From contig LR990730.1 in the NCBI GenBank assembly GCA_905142475.1, forward strand, positions 4,931,501 to 4,995,500: 64,000 nucleotides of DNA, written 5' to 3'. The translations under genes and the position numbers were made by a program. Below the pieces are notes generated by a model. That model did not search any database, was not told the DNA's origin, and saw nothing but the letters and a program-made list of their open reading frames with translations. Origin of the DNA: Xanthomonas hydrangeae. Its GTDB lineage: Bacteria; Pseudomonadota; Gammaproteobacteria; Xanthomonadales; Xanthomonadaceae. Below, piece after piece: positions 54,489 through 62,206 of the stretch. How positions within the stretch are numbered: position 1 is the first letter of the stretch; each line of letters starts with the position of its first letter.

Positions 54489-55388
54489 ATGAACACTGGC
54501 TCCCTGGCCGGCGCGTGCCTGTGCGCGCTGCTGCTTCCTGCTACCGCACTCGCCCAATCCGCGCCGCGCCCGCTGCTCGGCGGCCACGGCAACAACGTGC
54601 AGGCCTTCATCACCCAGCATGACGACAACCGCGACGGCCGCATCACTGCCGCCGATTTTGCGAGCTTCCGCCGCAGCCGCTTCGATGCCACCGACAGCAA
54701 TCACGACGGCACGGTCGACGAGGACGAATACGTGAGTGAGTTTCGCGAGCGCCGCCAGCGTGCGCTGGAGCAGGAACGCAGTGCACAGGCCGCACAAGGC
54801 AAGACCCGCTTTGCGGCACTGGATGCCGATGGCAACGGGCAGGTGTCGCGTGCCGAATTCGACGCGGCCGGTGCGCAGGACTGGGCGCGCGGACAGGCGG
54901 CCGTGTCGGCCGCTGCCAAGGCTGCATCGGGCGACACAACGGCCGCCTTCGACCGCGATGGCGGCCGCCCCGGCATGCCCGACAGCGGCTCGGCCGAGGG
55001 CTTCCTCGCGCTGTACGACGAGAACGGCGACGGCAAGGTGGGCGAGGCGGAATACGCAGACCTGCGCAAAGCGCAGTTTGCCGGCGCCGATAGCGACCAC
55101 AACGGTGCGCTTTCGCTGGACGAGTACAGAGTCGAATTCGAGGACCGCCTCAACCGCCGCCTCACCGCGCTCGAACTGGCCGACGACCGCCAGGTGCATG
55201 TGCGCTTCACCGTGCTCGACACCGACAAGAACCAGCGCATGAGCTTCGCCGAATACCAGGCCTCTGGCCTGCGCACCTTCGCCCGCGTCGACCGCAATCA
55301 CGACGGCGTGGTCGATGCCAGCGACGCCGCGTTGCCTGCTCCTGTAACCGCAACTGCGCCGGCCGCCACGCCAGCGCGCGCCGACTGA
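54489..55388 (+). CDS. secreted EF-hand protein with seven Ca2+-type loops
   Basis: ATG 54489 with GAGG upstream; signal peptide of about 22 residues. The 299-residue protein contains seven EF-hand-like loops (D-D-N-R-D-G-R, D-S-N-H-D-G-T, D-A-D-G-N-G-Q, D-E-N-G-D-G-K, D-S-D-H-N-G-A, D-T-D-K-N-Q-R, D-R-N-H-D-G-V), most with Asp/Asn at positions 1, 3 and 5; the sixth lacks the central Gly. It should bind several Ca2+ ions, probably in the periplasm. Its place between DUF4198 and a TonB receptor is unusual and suggests a role in receptor or metal function. Confidence 0.85.
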   Translation: MNTGSLAGACLCALLLPATALAQSAPRPLLGGHGNNVQAFITQHDDNRDGRITAADFASFRRSRFDATDSNHDGTVDEDEYVSEFRERRQRALEQERSAQAAQGKTRFAALDADGNGQVSRAEFDAAGAQDWARGQAAVSAAAKAASGDTTAAFDRDGGRPGMPDSGSAEGFLALYDENGDGKVGEAEYADLRKAQFAGADSDHNGALSLDEYRVEFEDRLNRRLTALELADDRQVHVRFTVLDTDKNQRMSFAEYQASGLRTFARVDRNHDGVVDASDAALPAPVTATAPAATPARAD

Positions 55389-55531
55389 CTTTCCTGCCGC
55401 GGGCTTCGCTGCCCGCAGCGCCCGGCCCGCCACTGGCGGGCCCCACCCAGCCACGCGGCCGTTCCCTGCCGCCCACAGCCAGGTCCGCGCCTTCCGGCGC
55501 CCCTTCCCCTTTCCTGACTGTGGACTCCACG

Positions 55532-57871
55532 ATGACCTCGACACCGACCCTGCTGGCCCTGGCGATCGCCGCCGGCCTGGCCTTCCCGCTGCATGCCGAA
55601 CAGGCACCCGCCGACGCCACCACCTTCGACCCGGTCGAGGTGAAGGCCGCGCGCGACAAGCGCGCCTCCAGCAACCAGAACGTCACCACCCTCGACACCG
55701 CGCAGTTGCAGCAGGAACAGGCCGAGAGCATGGAAGACCTGGTGCGCTACATTCCCGGCGTGAGCATCGCCGACATGGGCCGCTTCGGCGAAAACGGCTT
55801 CAACATCCGCGGCCTGGAAGGCGACCGCGTGGCGATGACCATCGATGGCCTGTCGATGGCCGAAGGCGTGGAGACCGCGCGCGACTACGAGTTCTTCCGC
55901 GCCGGCCGCGGCGGCGTGGATGTGGATTCGCTCAAGAGCGTGGACATCGTCAAGGGCGCCGACTCCATCAGTGCCGGCAGCGGCGCGCTCGGCGGCGCGG
56001 TGGTGTTCACCACCAAGGATCCCTACGACTACCTCAAGGCGCAGGGCAACGACAGCTATGTCGGCCTGAAGACCGGCTACACCGGCCACAACGACCAACT
56101 GCTCGGCAATATCACCGTGGCCAACCGCACCGGCATCGTCGAATCGATGCTGACCTATACCCGCCGCGAGGGCCACGAGTCGGAGGGCTGGTACTCCAGC
56201 ACCGAGATCGACACCGGCAGCGCGCGGCGCACGCCCGACCCGATCGACAGCGAAAGCGACAACGTGCTGGCCAAGCTCGACGTGGTGCCCAACGCGCAGC
56301 ACCGCTTCGGCGTGGTCTACGAACGCAACCGCTCGCAGAACCGGGTCGACAACCTGAGCCGCGTCAGCGCGCCCAGCTACGCCGAACGCATCGGCGAGGA
56401 CAGCAACGACCGTGACCGCTACGGCCTGCGCTACATCTGGAACGCGAACAATGCGCTGTTCGACACCCTCGAGGCGCAGCTGGACCGCCAGCAGACCGAA
56501 AGCCGCGGCACCACCCGCATCCTCACCCAGAGCGGCAGCTCGAGCATCCCGGCCACGGCCGCCACCACCCGCTGCACGGTGGCGCTGCCCTGCCGCCGTG
56601 CCGAGGATCGTGACACCGAGCAGACCCTGGACCGCCTCGCGGTCGACTTCGACAAGCTGGTGCATGGCAACGGCTGGTCGCAAGCGCTGTTGTACGGGGC
56701 GGCCTGGCAGCGCCGCAGCATCGACTTCAGCGCGATCGACTACCGCTGGAACAACGCCGGCACGCTGGACACCGCCACCATCGACCCGGCGCAGGTGCCC
56801 AAGACCGATGTCGACAGCTGGAGCGTGTACCTGCGCGACCGCATCGGCCTGCTCGACGACCGCCTGCAGCTGACCCTGGGTGCGCGCTACGACCATTACC
56901 GCTACGCGCCGACGCTGTCGTCCACCTTCACCGATGTCACCGGCACGGTGCGCGAGGTGACCTTCGCCTCGCCCACCTGGCAGGCCGGCGTCAGCTACGC
57001 CGTCATCCCGCAGCAGACGCTATGGTTCCAGGCCGGGCGCGGCTTCCGGGCACCGACCACCGCCGAGATGTACGCCCCGACCAGCATCACCGCGCTGACT
57101 GAAGTTGCGACCGGCAACACCGTCAACGTGCCCACCGTGGCCGCCAATCCCGCGCTCGAAGCAGAGCGCAGCCTCAACCTGGAACTGGGCTGGCGCTGGG
57201 AGAGCGAGTGGGCGCGCGTGGGCCTGTCGGTGTTCCGCGACCGCTACGACGACTTCATCCAGAGCGAGACCGTCACCGCCAACGCCGGCACGCTCTACCA
57301 GACCTGTACCCGCGGCGTGTGCACCACGCGCAACGGCTACGCTTACACCACGCTGCTCAATGTCGGCCAGGTCGAGGTCAAGGGCGTGGAACTGGATGCG
57401 CAGTTCAAGCTTGGCGACGCCTGGCTGCTGCGCGCGGCATGGACCCACAACCAGGGCGAGCTGGAAGACGGCCGCCCGCTGGACAGCATCAATCCGGATC
57501 GCGGCGTGCTCGGCCTGAGCTGGCAGGGTCTGGACGAGCGCCTGCGCATCACTGCCAACATCACCCATGCGCTGGCCAAGAAGGCCAAGGACGTCAATGT
57601 GGAGAACGATATCTTCGGCGCCCCGGCCGAGCCGTTCCTCAGCGAGGCCTACAGCGTGGTCGATCTATTCGGCAGCTATCGCTTCAACGCGCATGTGCGC
57701 GTCAATCTGGGCGTGTACAACCTGTTCGACGAGCGCTATTCGCAATGGGCGCGCATCCGCAACGTCACCCGTGGCGATTTCTATCTGTACGGCTATGCCA
57801 CCGACGACGGCATCGGCCGCTACAGCGAACCCGGCCGCAATGTGCGTGCCACGTTGTACGTGAACTTCTGA
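55532..57871 (+). CDS. TonB-dependent haemoglobin/transferrin/lactoferrin family receptor
   Basis: ATG 55532 is preferred over GTG 55520; it opens a signal peptide of about 23 residues ending L-H-A-E-Q. The 779-residue protein has a plug (F-D-P-V-E-V-K-A-A-R, L-V-R-Y-I-P-G-V-S-I, G-F-N-I-R-G-L-E-G-D-R) and a barrel ending A-T-L-Y-V-N-F. The TonB-hemoglobin family pattern includes N-L-F-D-E-R-Y-S-Q-W near residue 730. Third gene of the operon with DUF4198 and EF-hand proteins. The ligand could be haem, another iron source or another metal. Confidence 0.87.
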   Translation: MTSTPTLLALAIAAGLAFPLHAEQAPADATTFDPVEVKAARDKRASSNQNVTTLDTAQLQQEQAESMEDLVRYIPGVSIADMGRFGENGFNIRGLEGDRVAMTIDGLSMAEGVETARDYEFFRAGRGGVDVDSLKSVDIVKGADSISAGSGALGGAVVFTTKDPYDYLKAQGNDSYVGLKTGYTGHNDQLLGNITVANRTGIVESMLTYTRREGHESEGWYSSTEIDTGSARRTPDPIDSESDNVLAKLDVVPNAQHRFGVVYERNRSQNRVDNLSRVSAPSYAERIGEDSNDRDRYGLRYIWNANNALFDTLEAQLDRQQTESRGTTRILTQSGSSSIPATAATTRCTVALPCRRAEDRDTEQTLDRLAVDFDKLVHGNGWSQALLYGAAWQRRSIDFSAIDYRWNNAGTLDTATIDPAQVPKTDVDSWSVYLRDRIGLLDDRLQLTLGARYDHYRYAPTLSSTFTDVTGTVREVTFASPTWQAGVSYAVIPQQTLWFQAGRGFRAPTTAEMYAPTSITALTEVATGNTVNVPTVAANPALEAERSLNLELGWRWESEWARVGLSVFRDRYDDFIQSETVTANAGTLYQTCTRGVCTTRNGYAYTTLLNVGQVEVKGVELDAQFKLGDAWLLRAAWTHNQGELEDGRPLDSINPDRGVLGLSWQGLDERLRITANITHALAKKAKDVNVENDIFGAPAEPFLSEAYSVVDLFGSYRFNAHVRVNLGVYNLFDERYSQWARIRNVTRGDFYLYGYATDDGIGRYSEPGRNVRATLYVNF

Positions 57872-57887
57872 CCGGCGCTCGCCGCCC

Positions 57888-57921
57888 CGCATCGCTGCAC
57901 GGCCTACCGTGCAGCGATGCG
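57888..57921. terminator. strong hairpin between convergent receptor gene and mgtE
   Basis: A perfect 15-bp stem: 57888-57902 pairs with 57907-57921 around the loop CCTA (outer bases CGCATCGCTGCACGG). There is no T-run, so it could act as a bidirectional 3'-end hairpin. Confidence 0.65.
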
Positions 57922-57963
57922 GAGTGGACCAGGCAATAACGGCCTGGCCATCGCCTCTCCGCG

Positions 57964-59331
57964 CTACAACAACGTGCCGCTGAGAATCGCGGCAGCGATG
58001 CTGAAATAGATCACCAAGCCGGTGACATCCACCAAGGTGGCCACGAACGGAGCCGACGCGCTGGCCGGGTCGAAGCCGAAGCGTTGCAGCACGAACGGCA
58101 GCATCGAGCCGGACAGCGAACCGAAGGTGACGATGCCGATCAGCGCCGCGCCGATGGTCAGCGCCACCATCTGCCAGTGCGGGCCATAGTCGTACAGGCC
58201 GGCGGTCTGCCAGATGGTGATGCGCACGATGGCCAGCAGGCCCAGGATCGTGCCCAGGGTGAGGCCGGTGGGCAGCTCGCGCAGGGCCACCTTCCACCAG
58301 TCGCCCAGGCGGATTTCGCGCAAGGCCAACGAGCGGATCAGCAGCGAGGTGGCCTGCGAACCGGAGTTGCCGCCCGAGCTCATGATCAACGGGATGAACA
58401 AGGTCAGCACCACCGCCTTGGACAGCTCGTCCTCGAAGTGCTGCATCGCGCTGGCGGTGAGCATTTCGCCGAGAAACAGCACGCTCAACCAGCCGGCGCG
58501 CTTCTTGATCATCTGGCCGAAGCCGATCTGCATGTAGGGCTTGTCGAGTGCTTCCATGCCGCCGAACTTGTGCACGTCCTCGGTGGATTCGGCGATCAAC
58601 GCATCCAGCACATCGTCCACGGTGACGATGCCCAGCACATGCCCGTGCGCATCCACCACCGGGATCGCCAACAGGTCGTGGCGACGGATCAGCCGGGCGA
58701 CTTCCTCCTGATCCAGCGCCGGGTCCACCGTGACCGGCGGATTGACCTGCGCCACCTCCAGGATCGGTGCGTCGTCTGCGCCGGTGATCAATCGGCGCAT
58801 GGTGACCACCTGGGTCAGCACGCGGGTATGCGGGTCCAGCAGATAGATCGCATACACCGTCTCGCGGCTGCGCTCCACCTCGCGGATGTGTTGCAAGGTG
58901 CGGCCCACCGTCCAGTCGGCCGGCACCGCCACGAACTCGGTGGTCATCAGCGCGCCGGCGGTGTTGGGCGGGTAGCGCATCAAGGCCTGGATCGACAGCC
59001 GCGCCTCGGCACTGAGCAGCCACAGCAGCGGCGCGCGCTGCTCGGCGTCCAGGCCGTGGAAGATGTCGGTGGCGCGGTCGTCGGCCATCTGCCCGAGCAG
59101 GGAGGCGGCCTGTTCGGCCGGCAGTTGCGCCACCAATGCGCTGGCATCGTGCAGCTCGGGTTGTTCGAGCAGTTTCACCGCACGCGGTTGCGGCAGCGCG
59201 GCCAGCACCTGTGCGGCCTCGTCGCGGTCGAGGGTGTTGAGGTATTCCACCGCATCGGCCGTGTTGAAATCGGCGATGGGTGCGATCAAGGCATTGACGC
59301 CTTGGGCAAGGCGCAGGGTTTCGTTGTACAT
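57964..59331 (-). CDS. mgtE: MgtE family magnesium transporter
   Basis: A 455-residue protein: MgtE N-domain (about 20-125), two CBS domains (about 130-250, including T-V-D-D-V-L-D-A), a plug helix and five membrane helices (about 280-455). The conserved pore motif S-S-G-G-N-S-G-S-Q near residue 333 and the Asp in helix 5 (T-L-V-D-V-T-G) are present. It imports Mg2+ down its gradient and is gated by cytosolic Mg2+ through the N-domain. I saw no M-box riboswitch in the upstream sequence. Confidence 0.9.
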   Translation of the reverse strand: MYNETLRLAQGVNALIAPIADFNTADAVEYLNTLDRDEAAQVLAALPQPRAVKLLEQPELHDASALVAQLPAEQAASLLGQMADDRATDIFHGLDAEQRAPLLWLLSAEARLSIQALMRYPPNTAGALMTTEFVAVPADWTVGRTLQHIREVERSRETVYAIYLLDPHTRVLTQVVTMRRLITGADDAPILEVAQVNPPVTVDPALDQEEVARLIRRHDLLAIPVVDAHGHVLGIVTVDDVLDALIAESTEDVHKFGGMEALDKPYMQIGFGQMIKKRAGWLSVLFLGEMLTASAMQHFEDELSKAVVLTLFIPLIMSSGGNSGSQATSLLIRSLALREIRLGDWWKVALRELPTGLTLGTILGLLAIVRITIWQTAGLYDYGPHWQMVALTIGAALIGIVTFGSLSGSMLPFVLQRFGFDPASASAPFVATLVDVTGLVIYFSIAAAILSGTLL

Positions 59332-59852
59332 GGGGGTTCGCCTGGTGACGACCGTCGTCGATGACAGCCGGCGAACCCAAAGCCTCAGGCGCGCGCCAGC
59401 TGGGTCATCGACCCGGATCTAGGGTGACTGTCGCTGGACATGGGTAAGGGCTCCGAAAGGTGCGTACCGACCGGTGATCCGGGCGGCAGCGCGGCGCAGT
59501 CTGCGCGCCTGCGTCCGCCTGGTCAATGCCCTGCGCAGGCCATGCTCAGCGGGCGTCCAGCCGACTGCGCTGGCGCAGGTCTCGGTCAGCGCGCACATGT
59601 TCCGCGCATGGCCAACACAGCCGAGCGCGGTGTCGGCAGGCAGGCGCGGCCGAGCAGCGCGTCAAGCTTGCCGCAGCTTTCGTCGGCATGGAGCCGTTGC
59701 GCGCCCGGTCGCCGACGCAGGCGGCGATCGATGCGGCCGGGCGACCAACCCAAGCCTCGCCACCAGCCCGCACCGTTGCATACGGCGCACGTCGATCCAG
59801 GCCAGCGCCTCCGCCCTGCGCGGCATAATGCGCACCTCAACGGAGAATGCGC
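59332..59852. other. 521-base intergenic region between divergent mgtE and the Kef-type gene
   Basis: High-GC sequence with several short overlapping frames but none with family similarity. No repeat copy, strong terminator or recognisable riboswitch was found. It must hold the promoters of the two divergent genes. Confidence 0.5.
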
Positions 59853-61664
59853 ATGCATAGCGGCGGTCTGGAACTGGCTCTGGTGCTGATGCTGGCCGCC
59901 ATCGTGGCGGTGCCGGTGTTCAAGCGCTTCGGCCTGGGCGCGGTGCTGGCCTATCTGGTTGCCGGTGTGGTGCTCGGCCCCGATGGCGTGGGCGTGGTGC
60001 AGGATGCCGAGCGCATCAGCGGCGCGGCCGAGATCGGCGTGGTGATGCTGCTGTTCGTGATCGGCCTGGAACTGTCGCCGGCCCGTTTGAAGGTGATGCG
60101 CCATTCGGTGTTCGGTGCAGGCGCGACCCAGGTGGTGGTGACCGCGCTGATCCTGGGCGGCCTGCTGATGCTCGGCAACCTGGGCTGGAAGAGCGCGCTG
60201 ATCGTCGGGGTGGCGCTGGCGCTGTCGTCCACTGCGGTGGGCCTGCAGTTGCTGGCCGAACGCAAGGCACTCAGTAGCGACTACGGGCGTCTGGCGTTCG
60301 CCATCTTGCTGTTTCAGGATCTGATCGCGATCCCGTTGCTGGCGGCGATTCCGTTGCTGGGTGGCAGCAAGAACGCCTCGCTGGCATGGCCGGACGTGGC
60401 CAAGGCGGTTGCGGCACTGGCGCTGGTCATCCTGTGCGGGCGCTTTGTGCTGCGGTATCTGTTCAACATGGTGGCACGCACGCGCATGCCGGAAGTGTTC
60501 ACCGCCAGCGCCCTGCTGGTGGTGCTGGGCACGGCCTGGATCATGCAGGAGGCCGGACTGAGCGCCAGCCTGGGCGCGTTCCTGGCCGGCGTGCTGCTGG
60601 CCGATTCGGAATTCCGCCACGAACTCGAATCGCAGATCGAGCCGTTCGAAGGCCTGTTGCTGGGCTTGTTCTTCATCTCGGTAGGCATGGGCATCGATCT
60701 CAATCGCGTGGTCGCCGAGCCGTGGTTGATCGCCAGCGGCGTGGCGATCCTGCTGGTGGTGAAGTTCTCGCTGCTGGTCGGTATCGGCACCGTGGCCAGG
60801 CTGCCGCTGCGCAGCAGCCTGATGCTGGGCAGCGTGTTGTGGCTGGGCGGCGAATTCGCCTTTGTGGTGTTCAACGAAGCCGATCGCGTCGGCTTGCTGG
60901 AGCGCGCCAATCACGATCGTCTGGTGGCCATCGTTGGCGTGTCGATGGCGTTGACGCCGGTATTGCTGCTCGGCATCCAGCGCATCCTCAACGGACCATT
61001 CCGGGTGCACGCGCCCAAATCCGACCGCCCGTTCGACACCATCGATGCGCAAACGCCCAAGGTGCTGGTCGCCGGCATGGGCCGCTTCGGTCAGGTCGTC
61101 GCGCGTCTGCTCACCGCCCGGCATGTGCCGTTCGTGGCGCTGGAACACAACCCGGATACGGTGGAAGATCTGCGCCGCTTCGGCAGCCAGCTGTATTACG
61201 GCGACCCCACCCGCCCCGAGTTGCTGCGCGCTGCCGGCGCCGATCGCATCAAGGTGTTCGTGATCGCAGTGGACGACCCGGAAACCAACATCAAGACGGT
61301 GCGGCTGATCCGCCGCCTGTACCCGCAAGCCACCGTGCTGGCACGCGCGCGCAACCGCCAGCACGCCTGGAAATTGATGGACCTGGGGGCCGAACCGTTC
61401 CGCGAAGTGTTCGCCTCCAGCCTGGAACTGAGCGAGCGCATGCTGACCTCGCTCGGCCTGAGCGAGGCAGTGGCGAAGGATCACGTCAAACGCTTCCGCC
61501 AGCACGACGAAGAGCTGCTGCATCGCCAGCACCTGGTCTATGACGACGAGGCCAAGGTGATCCAGACCGCACGCGACGCACGCGCAGACTTGATGAATCT
61601 GTTCGAAGCCGACGTCAAGGCGGATGTGGATGGCGACGCCGCACCGGTAACGCCCGATCGCTGA
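59853..61664 (+). CDS. CPA2 monovalent cation:proton antiporter (KefB/KefC/YbaL-like)
   Basis: The start at 59853 (M-H-S-G-G-L-E-L) has GGAG at good spacing; ATG 59847 is too close to it. The 603-residue protein has 12-13 membrane helices (about 5-380) with the CPA2 helix-6 motif L-L-F-Q-D-L near residue 155. A cytosolic Rossmann RCK/TrkA-N domain follows (V-L-V-A-G-M-G-R-F-G-Q near 410) and a charged C-terminal helix. Kef-type systems release K+ in exchange for H+ under electrophile or osmotic stress. No KefG/KefF ancillary gene is adjacent. Confidence 0.87.
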   Translation: MHSGGLELALVLMLAAIVAVPVFKRFGLGAVLAYLVAGVVLGPDGVGVVQDAERISGAAEIGVVMLLFVIGLELSPARLKVMRHSVFGAGATQVVVTALILGGLLMLGNLGWKSALIVGVALALSSTAVGLQLLAERKALSSDYGRLAFAILLFQDLIAIPLLAAIPLLGGSKNASLAWPDVAKAVAALALVILCGRFVLRYLFNMVARTRMPEVFTASALLVVLGTAWIMQEAGLSASLGAFLAGVLLADSEFRHELESQIEPFEGLLLGLFFISVGMGIDLNRVVAEPWLIASGVAILLVVKFSLLVGIGTVARLPLRSSLMLGSVLWLGGEFAFVVFNEADRVGLLERANHDRLVAIVGVSMALTPVLLLGIQRILNGPFRVHAPKSDRPFDTIDAQTPKVLVAGMGRFGQVVARLLTARHVPFVALEHNPDTVEDLRRFGSQLYYGDPTRPELLRAAGADRIKVFVIAVDDPETNIKTVRLIRRLYPQATVLARARNRQHAWKLMDLGAEPFREVFASSLELSERMLTSLGLSEAVAKDHVKRFRQHDEELLHRQHLVYDDEAKVIQTARDARADLMNLFEADVKADVDGDAAPVTPDR

Positions 61665-61671
61665 GCCTTGC

Positions 61672-62162
61672 GTAGGAGCGTGCCTGCGCGCGACGGGGCG
61701 TTACCGGTAGAGCTCCATCGCGCGCGAGCGCGCTCCTACGTGGATGTCGTGCATCGTTCGTCAGCGGTAGCTGCGCAGTCGATGCCTTGAGAAACGACTT
61801 GCACGCGAGCATTCAATCGCGTCCACGTCACCAGCCGATATGGATGGCGAGCTCGCGCCATCTACATACGACCCCTGCTTGTCGTAGGAGCGTGCCTGCG
61901 CGCGACGAGGCGTTACCGGTAAAGCTCCATCGCGCGCAAGCGCGCTCCTACGTGGATGTCGTGCATCGTTCGTCAGCGGTAGCTGCGCAGTCGATGCCTG
62001 GGGACGACCTGCACGCGAGCAGTCAATCGCGTCCACGTCATCAGCCGATGTGGATGGCGAGCCCGCGCCATCTACATACGACCCCCTGCTTGTCGTAGGA
62101 GCGTGCCTGCGCGCGACGAGGCGTTACCGGTAAAGCTCCGTCGCGCGCGAGCGCGCTCCTAC
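61672..62162. repeat. tandem array of ~211-bp units with GTAGGAGCG hairpin elements
   Basis: Three copies of a ~68-bp palindromic element (61672-61739, 61884-61951, 62095-62162) begin with GTAGGAGCGTGCCTGCGCGC and end with the near-complement GCGCGCnAGCGCGCTCCTAC. Between them a ~143-bp spacer (including the TCGTCAGCGGTAGCTGCGCA stretch) is repeated twice with few changes, so the whole is about 2.3 copies of a 211-bp unit. The element resembles the REP-type GTAGGAGC repeats of pseudomonads and xanthomonads. No gene is supported in 61665-62206. Confidence 0.8.
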
Positions 62163-62206
62163 GTGGACTCGCTGCATCCGCAGTGGCTGCATGTCGATTG
62201 CCTAAC

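Noticed and set aside
61672-62162. A CRISPR array
   Set aside because: Repeats are ~68 bp and palindromic, the spacers are near-identical to each other, and no cas gene is present.
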